Shown one piece after another: positions 8,457-16,972 of a DNA stretch of 64,000 nt. The first letter of the stretch is position 1. Each line of letters begins with the position of its first letter. Source of the stretch: Verrucomicrobiota bacterium (GTDB lineage Bacteria > Verrucomicrobiota > Verrucomicrobiia > Opitutales > Opitutaceae); NCBI GenBank assembly GCA_016721945.1, contig JADKHC010000010.1, positions 1 to 64,000 on the forward strand, in the 5' to 3' direction. Below the pieces are notes generated by a model. That model was not told where the DNA came from, did no database searches, and saw only the letters and a list, made by a program, of their open reading frames with translations. A program made the position numbers and the translations under genes.

Positions 8457-8586
8457 TTCACGCCACAGAGCGTTCAGCGAGGTATGCAGCGACGATTGTG
8501 ATCTGGAAAGATTTTGGTTTTTTATATTCCGATGATTCCGCTGAGTGGCGGAACCTTGTAATTTGGTGAGGTGAGCAGGGAATCCA

Positions 8587-8750
8587 TGTCCTCACTTTCA
8601 CTTCATTTCTGTCCTCACAATTACTTCGGAGGGCAGATGTCCTCACATTTGGTTCAAGAAAACGGCGTTTTGGCCCATGTCCTCACAGTTAGTTCTTGGA
8701 TGTCCTCACATTCACTTCGCCGGATACCATGGTCCCCAACATTACTTCGC
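8587..8750 (+). repeat. iterated TGTCCTCAC-N-TTACTTC repeats, probable old IS end
   Basis: TGTCCTCAC starts at 8587, 8610, 8638, 8678 and 8701, each followed by a variant of ATTTACTTC or AGTTAGTTC; a sixth partial copy (AACATTACTTCGC) ends at 8750. The repeats are direct and 23-40 bp apart. Multiple short direct repeats beginning TGT are typical ends of IS21-type elements; no transposase gene remains beside them. The rest of the 8457-8828 gap shows no gene. Confidence 0.6.
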
Positions 8751-8828
8751 CCCATGACAATTGTGAATAAGTTTTTTGTTAGAAATAGGCATTTATGAGG
8801 GAGTTTGCTTGACTGTTAGGGGCTAAAT

Positions 8829-8853
8829 TGGGTTGAAATGGGGCACTTTGGGG
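8829..8853 (+). promoter_or_regulatory. MraZ operator (three TGGGN boxes)
   Basis: TGGGT, TGGGG and TGGGG lie at 8829, 8839 and 8849 with exact 5-base spacers, 20 bases before the mraZ start. MraZ in other bacteria binds three TGGGN repeats with 5-base spacing to repress the dcw operon, so this is a confident match to a known site. A TTGACT sequence at 8809-8814 could be the -35 box of the promoter; the -10 box is unclear. Confidence 0.85.
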
Positions 8854-8872
8854 CAACCTGCGTAGCATTACT

Positions 8873-9325
8873 GTGGCTCAACTCGGCAAACCTTTTTACA
8901 CCGGCCTGTATAGGCACACCCTCGACGATAAGAATCGCCTCACGATTCCGTCGTCGTGGCGGTCTGCCCACGCGGAGAGCGATACGTTCCTCGCGACACC
9001 GCATCCGGATGGTTATGTCGCGGTGCTGCCGCCGGCCGAAGTGGAGAAACTTTACGAGAAGGCTTCGCAAAAAGCCCTGACGGATCGTGACGCCCAGGAT
9101 GCGTTCGCGCGGTTCTTCGCGGCATCGTTCGCTTTCACTTTCGACAAGCAGGGTCGCATCGGACTGACCGATGAGCTTCGCCAACATGCTGCTATCGCCA
9201 AAGACGCGGTGCTGGTCGGCTCGCTCAATAAATTCGCCATCTACAGCCCATCACAGTGGGAGAAAGTGGAGCAGCGTACCTCGGGCGAAAACTTCGGCGA
9301 TCTGATGCGCCGTATTGGAATTTAA
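8873..9325 (+). CDS. mraZ: transcriptional regulator MraZ
   Basis: The 150-residue product has the two AbrB-like swapped-hairpin halves of MraZ: YRHTLDDKNRLTIPSSWR near residues 9-26 and FTFDKQGRIGLTDELRQHA near 87-105. The start is a GTG directly after the three-box operator. MraZ is the DNA-binding repressor at the head of the dcw cluster, and its gene is first in the rightward operon here as in most bacteria. Length is normal for the family. Confidence 0.96.
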   Translation: MAQLGKPFYTGLYRHTLDDKNRLTIPSSWRSAHAESDTFLATPHPDGYVAVLPPAEVEKLYEKASQKALTDRDAQDAFARFFAASFAFTFDKQGRIGLTDELRQHAAIAKDAVLVGSLNKFAIYSPSQWEKVEQRTSGENFGDLMRRIGI

Positions 9326-9529
9326 CCATGAATGCCACCCCGACCACCCCCAGCGCAGCCCGCCTCACGGGATTTGCGGCCGCGAGTCTCTGGCATCGCC
9401 GTATGGCGAAGACCGGAGTCCGTTCTGCTTTAGCCAAGGTAACTCCTCGCCTGTGCGCGGAACTTGTTTTGCATCCTATCTCGCGTGAACGCGGCATGTC
9501 GTCTCTCGGCGATGTGCGGAGAGACGCCA

Positions 9530-10486
9530 ATGTCTGTCACGCTGCTTGAAAATGGTTGTGCTATCATGACCCCAGGACACCTGCCAGTGCTGTTGCGCGA
9601 GGTGCTCGACCTTCTCGCGCCGCGGGCAGGCGGGCGTTATCTCGATGCGACTTTCGGCGGTGGTGGACATACCCGCGCAATCCTCGATGCGGCGAGCGGC
9701 GCGAGCGTCACGGCGTTTGACCGCGATCCTGCGGCGGCAGTGCGTGCGGAGTCGTTGAAAAGTGAATACGGCGAACGCTTTCAACTGATCAGTTCGGATT
9801 TCAGCCGTCTCGGCGAACTGGCTGGCACGGGTTTCGACGGTGTTTTGTTCGATCTGGGCCTTTCGTCTTTTCAGCTCGATGAGGCTGAGCGTGGTTTTTC
9901 TTTTCGCAACGATGCTCCGGCCGACATGCGCATGGATACGCGCGCGGGCGTGCCTGCGGCCGTCTGGCTCGAGACCGCCACAGAGGAAATGTTGGTTAAG
10001 GCGATTCGCGAATACGGCGAAGAGCCGCACTGGCGCCGGGTGGTGCGGGCGATCATCGCTGCGCGTGGCACGGGTGCATTGGCGCGTACGGCCTCGCTGG
10101 CCGAGGTGATTGCAGCGGCGATTCCTCCGCGTGACCGTTTTGGGTCGAAGATTCATCCCGCGACCCGCGCTTTCCAGGGTATCCGCATCGCGGTGAACGA
10201 TGAACTCGGCGCGATCGAGCGGGCGTTGCCAGCGGCGTTTGCGGCGTTGAATCCGGGCGGTGTGCTTTGCGCGATCAGCTTCCATTCGCTGGAGGATCGC
10301 ATCGTTAAACAATATTTTCGTCGTCAGTGCGGCCAGCCTGAAAGCGCTAACGATTCTACACCGCAGCAATTTCGCACGGTGCTTGCCGAACCATTAACCC
10401 GCCGCCCGGTTATTCCTGGCGATGAGGAAATCGCTCAGAACCCGCGCAGCCGTTCCGCGAAGCTTCGCGCACTGCGCAAACTTTAA
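9530..10486 (+). CDS. rsmH: 16S rRNA m4C1402 methyltransferase RsmH (MraW)
   Basis: RsmH transfers a methyl group from SAM to N4 of C1402 in 16S rRNA. Seen: HLPVLLREVLDLL near the start, the SAM loop LDATFGGGGHTRAIL, FDLGLSSFQLD, RGFSFRNDAPADMRMD, and the C-terminal SFHSLEDRIVKQYF and KLRALRKL. I place the start at 9530 because GGAGAG lies 6 bases before this ATG; the ATG at 9566 (MTPGHLPV) is a shorter alternative. About 200 bases separate it from mraZ, longer than usual, with only a weak small open frame inside. Confidence 0.95.
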   Translation: MSVTLLENGCAIMTPGHLPVLLREVLDLLAPRAGGRYLDATFGGGGHTRAILDAASGASVTAFDRDPAAAVRAESLKSEYGERFQLISSDFSRLGELAGTGFDGVLFDLGLSSFQLDEAERGFSFRNDAPADMRMDTRAGVPAAVWLETATEEMLVKAIREYGEEPHWRRVVRAIIAARGTGALARTASLAEVIAAAIPPRDRFGSKIHPATRAFQGIRIAVNDELGAIERALPAAFAALNPGGVLCAISFHSLEDRIVKQYFRRQCGQPESANDSTPQQFRTVLAEPLTRRPVIPGDEEIAQNPRSRSAKLRALRKL

Positions 10487-10501
10487 GAATTTATCCGTTC
10501 C

Positions 10502-10900
10502 ATGCATAAAACCGACCGCCATGCTTTTGTGAGCCAGCTACTCGTTTACACGCTGGTCATGATTTGTTTCACCGGCTCCATCGGGCTCGGTACCGTCTGG
10601 TTGCGCAATCAGATCGCTCAAACGGCTAACAGCATAAAGACTTTCGAATTGCGCACGGCCGAGGTGGAGCGCCATCTCTCAGAGACGACCACGATGATCG
10701 CGGCCGAGCAGTCGCCTGACGTGCTCATCCGTCGCAACAACGAATGGAAGCTCGGGCTGGTTTCGCCGGATTTCCGTACACAGTTCGTCCGCATCAACGA
10801 GAATGCCGAGGAGCGTTTACTCGCCAAAAACAACCGCGATCTTTTTGCGCCTGCGCCGACGGTGCAGGCCGTGAAATTCATTCTGGGAGGAACGCACTAA
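10502..10900 (+). CDS. ftsL: FtsL-like small division membrane protein
   Basis: The 132-residue protein has a single membrane segment at residues about 13-33, then a heptad-rich stretch (about 35-70) suited to a coiled coil, and a short tail. Sequence alone is weakly conserved in FtsL, but the position between rsmH and ftsI and the bitopic layout are those of FtsL, which joins the FtsQ-B division complex and controls FtsWI. The call rests on layout and position. Confidence 0.65.
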   Translation: MHKTDRHAFVSQLLVYTLVMICFTGSIGLGTVWLRNQIAQTANSIKTFELRTAEVERHLSETTTMIAAEQSPDVLIRRNNEWKLGLVSPDFRTQFVRINENAEERLLAKNNRDLFAPAPTVQAVKFILGGTH

Positions 10901-10904
10901 GATC

Positions 10905-12707
10905 ATGTCAAAGGGGTTTGCCTCTAACTACCGGATCGTGGTGCTCGCACTGGGCATCTTCATCTGCTTCGGCGGAGTGGGGGTGCGGCTGGTGTTTTTG
11001 CACGTGATCGATCGCGATCAGCTTTTGCGGTACGTTGACAAGGCCCGGCGTCAAATCATCCCCGATAAGGCGAAGCGTGGAGACATCGTTGATGCGCGAG
11101 GCAATGTGCTCGCGACCAGTCGCTCGCTCGTCGTGGTGGGTGTTGATCCGCAGATGTTGCGCAAGGAAGATGAGGCGAAATGGCCGGAGCTCGCGGCCTT
11201 GCTGGATTTACCGTTGAAGGATCTGGAGCGGATTTTTATCACCAAGACCCGCCCGTCAAAACCAGATGACATCGACAACGAGGATCGCGACATCCGCTGG
11301 GCCAAACTTGGAGAAAACGTAACCGAGGAAACCTACGACAAGATCACTGCGCTGAAGGTCAAGGGCGTCTATGGCGATCGCACTTATTGCCGGGCCTATC
11401 CGCACAATCAACTCGCGGCGCACATCATTGGTTATGTGAATAAAGAAGGTACGCCTGCCGCAGGGCTTGAGCATGCTGCCGATTTTTATTTGCGCGGCCA
11501 GGATGGCTGGCGCGAATCCGAGAAAGATGGCCGTCAGCGCGAGATGGCGCAGTTCCGCACCCGCGAAGTACCGGCGGCAAACGGTTTCAGCCTCGTCCTT
11601 TCGCTCGACTCTGCTGTGCAGCACATTGTTGAAGTCGAACTAGAGGAAATCGTTAAAAAATTCACACCGCAGAAGGCGACCATCATCGTGAGCGACCCGC
11701 AAACGGGTTTCGTTCTCGCGCTGGCCAACTACCCGACCTTCAACCTGAACGAATTCAACAAAGCCAGCCTGGATTCGCAGCGCAATATCGCAATCTGTGA
11801 CCAACTCGAACCAGGCTCTACCTTTAAAATCGTAGCGGCCAGCGGTGCCTTGAACGAAGGACTGGTTTCGCCCCAGACACGCTTTGACTGCTCGCTCGAA
11901 AGAATCGAGTACAAGGGCAAGGTGCGCGGGCTGCCGCGTGAGTCGCATCCGTTCGCGAATCCGATGCTTACGGTCGCGGATATCGTCAGCCATTCAAGTA
12001 ACAAGGGCGCAGCCCAGCTCGGCATGTTGCTGGGCGATCAGCGCATGTACGACTACGCCCGCAAATTTGGCTTTGGTGAGAAAACCGGTTTTCCAACGGG
12101 TGGAGAAATCGACGGCGAACTAGCTGTTCCCTCTAAATGGGACGGCCTTACGATTACGCGTCTGCCCATGGGGCAGTCGATCGCGGCAACTCCCTTGCAG
12201 ATTCACTACGCGATGGGCGTGGTGGCCAGCAGAGGGCGGTTGATGCGCCCGCAAATCATCCGAGAGGTTCGCGACGCGCGAGGCGAGCGTGTGTATCGGT
12301 TTGATGGTTCTTCACGCGGTCAGGTGATCAGCGAGAGCACGGCTGAGTTAATGGCTTACTTATTGACCCGAGTTGCCTCGGCTGATGGCACGGCCGCAGC
12401 GGTGGCGATTCCGAATTACGAGGTGGCGGGAAAAACCGGCACCGCGCAAAAAATCATCAACGGCCACTATTCCTCCACGCATCACGTGGGTTCGTTCGTG
12501 GGGTTCTTCCCGGCGAGTCAACCAAGGGTTGTGATTTCGGTTATCGTGGATGACGGCCATCTGACGTCCGGCGGCATGGCCTCCGGCGCTCTGGTGGCAG
12601 GTCCAAGTTTTAAACGGATTGGCGAACAACTGATCCCGCTTCTCGACATCAAGCCGGTCAGCCCGATTGCTCGTCCTCAATTGGTAATGGGTGGAGGTCG
12701 TCCATGA
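10905..12707 (+). CDS. ftsI: division transpeptidase, penicillin-binding protein (FtsI/PBP3)
   Basis: The 600-residue class B penicillin-binding protein cross-links septal peptidoglycan. It has an N-terminal membrane anchor (about residues 10-30), a dimerisation domain (RGDIVDARGNVLATS), and a transpeptidase domain with Ser in EPGSTFKIV, the SSN triad in SHSSNKGAAQ, and KTG in VAGKTGTAQ. It follows the ftsL-like gene by four bases. A final GGAGG inside its last codons serves the ATG at 12704 that overlaps its stop. Confidence 0.93.
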   Translation: MSKGFASNYRIVVLALGIFICFGGVGVRLVFLHVIDRDQLLRYVDKARRQIIPDKAKRGDIVDARGNVLATSRSLVVVGVDPQMLRKEDEAKWPELAALLDLPLKDLERIFITKTRPSKPDDIDNEDRDIRWAKLGENVTEETYDKITALKVKGVYGDRTYCRAYPHNQLAAHIIGYVNKEGTPAAGLEHAADFYLRGQDGWRESEKDGRQREMAQFRTREVPAANGFSLVLSLDSAVQHIVEVELEEIVKKFTPQKATIIVSDPQTGFVLALANYPTFNLNEFNKASLDSQRNIAICDQLEPGSTFKIVAASGALNEGLVSPQTRFDCSLERIEYKGKVRGLPRESHPFANPMLTVADIVSHSSNKGAAQLGMLLGDQRMYDYARKFGFGEKTGFPTGGEIDGELAVPSKWDGLTITRLPMGQSIAATPLQIHYAMGVVASRGRLMRPQIIREVRDARGERVYRFDGSSRGQVISESTAELMAYLLTRVASADGTAAAVAIPNYEVAGKTGTAQKIINGHYSSTHHVGSFVGFFPASQPRVVISVIVDDGHLTSGGMASGALVAGPSFKRIGEQLIPLLDIKPVSPIARPQLVMGGGRP

Positions 12708-12742
12708 TCGGTTATCTCACACAAAATCACGTCCTGATCAGT

Positions 12743-12759
12743 GCCTTCCAAACGAAGGC
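12743..12759 (+). other. small hairpin between ftsI and murE
   Basis: GCCTTC (12743-12748) and GAAGGC (12754-12759) can pair around a CAAAC loop, in the stretch between the two possible murE starts. It may be chance or may influence start choice. Confidence 0.3.
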
Positions 12760-12808
12760 GTCGAGCAGGAGCAGAAAACAAGACACCCTGGGGAGGCGTG
12801 TATTCAAA

Positions 12809-14296
12809 ATGGCACCTAAAATCTCAGACTATTTTCGCGATGGCGAAATCATCGCCCACAAGGGCAGCCTTGATTTGCCAATTTCCGGACTGGTGATGGA
12901 CAGCCGCCGGGTTGTACCTGGCAACTTGTTCTTCGCTTTGCACGGCCTGCGCACGGATGGGGCCGGTTTTATCGACGAAGCCATCAACCGTGGTGCGGTT
13001 GCAGTGGTTACGGACAAGCTTCCTCTGCATGCGCCGGGTAAAGCAACGTTCATTCAGGTGGCCGATCCGCGTGCGATGCTCGCCCGGGTGGCACAGCGGT
13101 TTTACCGCTTCCCTGATCGCGATATGACGGTCGTCGGAGTGACTGGTACGAATGGGAAAACGACGGTGACGCACCTCGTAAAACATTTCCTGAATGGCGA
13201 TCAGCGCGTGGGCCTCATCGGCACGATCAATTACGACCTTGGTACGCGCACCGTGCCATCGTTTAAGACCACGCCCGAGTCGCTCGACATCTACGGCATG
13301 CTGGCGCAGATGCGCGATGCCGGTTGCCGCCAGGCCGTGATGGAAGTGAGCTCGCATGGCATCGATCAACAGCGTGTCGCTGGCATGCAGTTCGGCGCTG
13401 CTGTATTCACAAATCTGACACAGGATCACCTCGATTACCACAAGACGCTCGATGCGTATTTCGAGGTGAAGACGCGGCTGTTCACTGGTCGGGCCGCAGC
13501 TGATCCGAAATTAGCCGTTGTAAACCTTGACGATCCTTATGGCGAACGCCTCGCCGGGATGCTCGCAGGCCGCACGCAGACGGTCACTTATGGTGAGCAG
13601 GCGAGCGCGCAGGTTCGGGCTGAAGACGTTGTTCTCAATTTCAAAAATACCACGTTCAAACTGGTCTGGCCGGGCGGGACAATGCTTGTCGATAGCCCGA
13701 TGATCGGTCGCTACAATGTGAGTAACTTGTTAGCCGCCATCGCGACCGCCTGGGCTTTGGGCCGCGATCCCGTGGTGTTTCTCACAAGACTTAAAAGCTT
13801 CAAGGGTGTTCCCGGCCGCATGGAGCGCATCGAGGAAGGACAACCTTTCAACGTTTTGGTCGACTATGCGCACACCGACGATGCGTTGCGTAACGCGCTC
13901 GGTATGCTGCGCGCGATCACGCCGGGCCGTTTACTGGTGGTTTATGGTTGTGGTGGCAATCGCGACCGGGCGAAGCGCTCGCTGATGACCGGTGCGGTGC
14001 AGTCCTTCGCCGATCACGCCTTCGCCACGGCGGATAATCCCCGCAACGAATCGATCGCACAGATTTTCACTGATATGAAGGGTGGCGTCACGGCTCCCGA
14101 GAAAATCACTTGGATCGAAGATCGTCGTCGCGCGATCAGCCTCGCGCTCGATGCCGCTGGTCCCGGCGATTGTCTGCTCATTGCTGGCAAGGGCCACGAG
14201 TCGTACCAGGAATTTGCCGATACCGTTATTCCTTTCGATGACCGCCAGGTGGTGCGTGAACTCATTGCGGTAAAAACTTTGAAAACACACAACTGA
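12809..14296 (+). CDS. murE: UDP-MurNAc-tripeptide synthetase MurE (meso-DAP type)
   Basis: MurE adds the third stem-peptide residue to UDP-MurNAc-L-Ala-D-Glu. Seen: DSRRVVPGNLFFALHG at the N-terminus, the ATP loop GVTGTNGKTTVTH near residue 113, EVSSHGIDQQRV, and TADNPRNE, the DNPR motif that marks meso-diaminopimelate specificity. The domain starts right after Met at 12809, which has GGGAGG 12 bases upstream. A longer start at 12704 (ATGA overlap with ftsI, GGAGG six bases before) would add 35 residues without family similarity; both starts have good ribosome sites, so the choice is not certain. Confidence 0.93.
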   Translation: MAPKISDYFRDGEIIAHKGSLDLPISGLVMDSRRVVPGNLFFALHGLRTDGAGFIDEAINRGAVAVVTDKLPLHAPGKATFIQVADPRAMLARVAQRFYRFPDRDMTVVGVTGTNGKTTVTHLVKHFLNGDQRVGLIGTINYDLGTRTVPSFKTTPESLDIYGMLAQMRDAGCRQAVMEVSSHGIDQQRVAGMQFGAAVFTNLTQDHLDYHKTLDAYFEVKTRLFTGRAAADPKLAVVNLDDPYGERLAGMLAGRTQTVTYGEQASAQVRAEDVVLNFKNTTFKLVWPGGTMLVDSPMIGRYNVSNLLAAIATAWALGRDPVVFLTRLKSFKGVPGRMERIEEGQPFNVLVDYAHTDDALRNALGMLRAITPGRLLVVYGCGGNRDRAKRSLMTGAVQSFADHAFATADNPRNESIAQIFTDMKGGVTAPEKITWIEDRRRAISLALDAAGPGDCLLIAGKGHESYQEFADTVIPFDDRQVVRELIAVKTLKTHN

Positions 14297-14323
14297 ACCC
14301 GAGCCGAACCACCAAAAAGATTC

Positions 14324-15850
14324 ATGTTTTCTTTTGCCCCAACGTATCTCGCTAACTGGACCGGCGGCCGATGGCTGTCGTCTCCGGTTGGACCGTTGAC
14401 GGGTTTCACGCAGGACTCGCGGCATCTGAAGCCCGGGCAGGTTTTTGTGGCGTTGAAGACGGACAAGCGCGATGGCCACGATTTTCTAGAGACAGCGCTT
14501 TCAGCTGGTGCGAGTGCAGCGCTGGTGAGCCAGCCGAATCCGTCGCTGATTTTGCCGCAGTTGGTGGTGGCGGATACGTTGAAGGCGTTTCAAGCGATTG
14601 CCTCGGCGCATCGTCAGCAGTTTCGCGGTCCGGTGGTTGGCGTCACGGGAAGTTGTGGGAAAACCTCGACCAAGAATTTGCTCGCCGAATTGCTTGGCGG
14701 AGCGGCACGCGTCCTGGCGACCGAGGGCAATCTGAACAACCACCTCGGTGTTCCGCTCACGTTGACGAAAATCGTTCCAGGCAGCCATGACTTTGCCGTG
14801 GTTGAAGCCGGTATCAGTGCGCCAGGTGAAATGGCGGAACTCGCGACCATGATCGCGCCGGATCACGGTATTGTAACTTTAGTGGCACATGCGCACACGC
14901 AGGAGTTGGGCGGGGTGGATGGTGTGGCACGCGAGAAAGCGGTGTTGCTGCAAAGTTTACGGCCCGGCGGACTTGGGGTGTATCCGAAACAATGTTGGGA
15001 TTTTGCCGCATTTCATAATCTTCCGCAGACGAGTATCGTGGTGGCTCCGGTCGGCGCACAGGTCAAGGCGCCGCGAGTGATCGAATTTGGCGTCACATTT
15101 ACGCTCGGTGGAACCGAGCTTCTTGTCGGTAAGCGTCAGTTTAGGTTCAGGCGTGTCAGCCGCGGCATGGCGCAGAACGCGGCACTCGCCATCGTGCTAG
15201 CGTCAGAGTTGGGCGTCACCGACGACTCGATTCAGAAGGCTTTGGAGAACTGGCAGTCGGCCAAATGGCGTGGCGAGTTCCGCCGCGAAAGCGGACGTCT
15301 GCTTTATCTCGATTTTTATAATGCGAATCCGGCCTCGATGGCGGATGCCTTGGAAACGTTTTTTGCCATCGCGCCTGACAACGAGCCACGTCTGCTTGTG
15401 CTCGGCTGCATGGAGGAACTCGGACCGGATGCAGCGCTGCACCACCACCAGCTTGGCCATTCACTGAAACTGCGGCCGCAGGATCGGGCCTATGTTATCG
15501 GCGGCGAGGCGAGCGCCGTTGTCGAGGGTGCGGTGGAGGCCGGTATTCCGCGAGATCGTATCCAATGTGTGGATTCACTGGAAGCAGTTGCGAAGGAAGT
15601 CGCGACGTTTCAGGGCGCAGTTTTTGTGAAGGGCAGTCGCCGGTACGGTCTGGAAAAAGTTTTGCCCGCGACCAGCAGCCAGCCTGTTGTGGCGAACACG
15701 GGTGGTGGCGGCACCGGACGCGGGGGACTTGAGGCCGCTTTTGCGTTGAATCGTAGCGTCTCTGTTTTGCCCTCTGGCTGGCACTTTCCGACAAAAATGA
15801 TGTCACGCGCCCGTGCCCGTCGCACGAGTCACACCTCTTTCTTTATTTAA
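14324..15850 (+). CDS. murF: UDP-MurNAc-tripeptide--D-Ala-D-Ala ligase MurF
   Basis: MurF adds D-Ala-D-Ala to the UDP-MurNAc tripeptide. The 508-residue product has the N-terminal substrate domain (TQDSRHLKPGQVFVALKT), the ATP loop GVTGSCGKTSTKNLL near residue 109, EGNLNNHLGVPLTL, and a C-terminal domain with YNANPASM, as in MurF. The last 50 residues (after GSRRYGLEKVL), rich in Gly, Arg and Ser, extend beyond the usual end and look unstructured. It lies in the murE-murF-mraY order usual for dcw clusters. Confidence 0.92.
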   Translation: MFSFAPTYLANWTGGRWLSSPVGPLTGFTQDSRHLKPGQVFVALKTDKRDGHDFLETALSAGASAALVSQPNPSLILPQLVVADTLKAFQAIASAHRQQFRGPVVGVTGSCGKTSTKNLLAELLGGAARVLATEGNLNNHLGVPLTLTKIVPGSHDFAVVEAGISAPGEMAELATMIAPDHGIVTLVAHAHTQELGGVDGVAREKAVLLQSLRPGGLGVYPKQCWDFAAFHNLPQTSIVVAPVGAQVKAPRVIEFGVTFTLGGTELLVGKRQFRFRRVSRGMAQNAALAIVLASELGVTDDSIQKALENWQSAKWRGEFRRESGRLLYLDFYNANPASMADALETFFAIAPDNEPRLLVLGCMEELGPDAALHHHQLGHSLKLRPQDRAYVIGGEASAVVEGAVEAGIPRDRIQCVDSLEAVAKEVATFQGAVFVKGSRRYGLEKVLPATSSQPVVANTGGGGTGRGGLEAAFALNRSVSVLPSGWHFPTKMMSRARARRTSHTSFFI

Positions 15851-15859
15851 TCTGTTCCG

Positions 15860-16972
15860 ATGCTTAGCTTCCTCGCCGATTACGATCAATATTTTGGACC
15901 ACTGCGTCTCTTGCAGTACCACAGCTTCCGCATGCTGATGGCGATCGTTACTGCGGCGGTGATTGGATTTATTCTTGGGCCGTGGATCATTCACAAATTG
16001 CGCGTGCTGAAATTTGGGCAGCATTACGATGATGATCGCACGGGCGATCTGGCGGCCAAGTTCGACAAGAAAAACACTCCGACGATGGGCGGGCTGTTGA
16101 TCTTTGGTTCGGTATTTTTGAGCACTGTCTTGTGGGCCCGTCCGAATATCTGGGTCTTTGTCGCGATGTTTGTTTACGCTGCGCTGACTGCGGTCGGTTT
16201 TCGTGATGACTACCTAAAGGTTATCCGTAAAAGCCGTGATGGAATTTCCTCGGGAGAAAAAATGCTCTGGCAGACCGTGATTACTTTGCTGGCGCTGGGA
16301 TTTTTGATGTTGGACCCGCACAGTGCGATCAAGATTCGCGAGCTATGGGTTCCCTTTCTCAAGCATCCGGTCCTGGTTGCGATGCCTTTGGGCGTGCTAT
16401 TCTTGATGATGTTTTTCTGGCTGGTGGGTTTCAGCAATGCGATCAACCTTACCGACGGCCTCGATGGACTGGCGGTCGGCTGCACGATCACGGTGGCGCT
16501 CGTGTACGGGATCATGGCCTACGCGTCGGGCTCCAGCAAAATCGCCGATTATTTGTTGATCAGCTATGTGCCTGGCACAATCGAACTCGCGGTGATTTGC
16601 GGAGCGATTGTTGGCGGTGGCATATCGTTCTTGTGGTTCAATTCCTATCCGGCCGAAGTCTTCATGGGCGACACGGGCTCGCTTGCCCTTGGCGGTTTGA
16701 TCGGCATGATCGCTTTCATGGTGCAGCAGCCGCTCACACTCGTGATTGTGGGTGGCGTTTTTGTGGCTGAGGCTGTGTCTGTGATTATTCAGGTGGGCTA
16801 TTTCAAGGTGACCAAGCGCCGCTTTGGCGAAGGCCGTCGGTTCTTCAAGATGGCCCCCATTCATCATCATTTTCAGAAAATTGGCTGGCCTGAAACCAAG
16901 GTCGTGGCGCGGTTCTGGATCATCTCTTTGATCTGTGCGTTGGCTGGATTAAGTACTTTGAAACTTCGTTAA
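15860..16972 (+). CDS. mraY: phospho-MurNAc-pentapeptide transferase MraY
   Basis: MraY moves phospho-MurNAc-pentapeptide to undecaprenyl phosphate, making lipid I at the inner membrane face. The 370-residue protein has about ten membrane segments and the family motifs KKNTPTMGGLL, FRDDYLKV, NAINLTDGLDGLAVG, GDTGSLALGG and PIHHHFQKIGWPE. It overlaps murD by one base (TAATG). Confidence 0.96.
   Translation: MLSFLADYDQYFGPLRLLQYHSFRMLMAIVTAAVIGFILGPWIIHKLRVLKFGQHYDDDRTGDLAAKFDKKNTPTMGGLLIFGSVFLSTVLWARPNIWVFVAMFVYAALTAVGFRDDYLKVIRKSRDGISSGEKMLWQTVITLLALGFLMLDPHSAIKIRELWVPFLKHPVLVAMPLGVLFLMMFFWLVGFSNAINLTDGLDGLAVGCTITVALVYGIMAYASGSSKIADYLLISYVPGTIELAVICGAIVGGGISFLWFNSYPAEVFMGDTGSLALGGLIGMIAFMVQQPLTLVIVGGVFVAEAVSVIIQVGYFKVTKRRFGEGRRFFKMAPIHHHFQKIGWPETKVVARFWIISLICALAGLSTLKLR

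Noticed and set aside
8587..8750. CRISPR array from the TGTCCTCAC repeats
   Set aside because: Repeats are only 9-18 bp with irregular 5-30 bp gaps and no cas genes nearby.
9328..9549. 73-codon open frame between mraZ and rsmH
   Set aside because: It starts three bases after the mraZ stop but has no family features, no clear ribosome site and overlaps the better-supported rsmH start.
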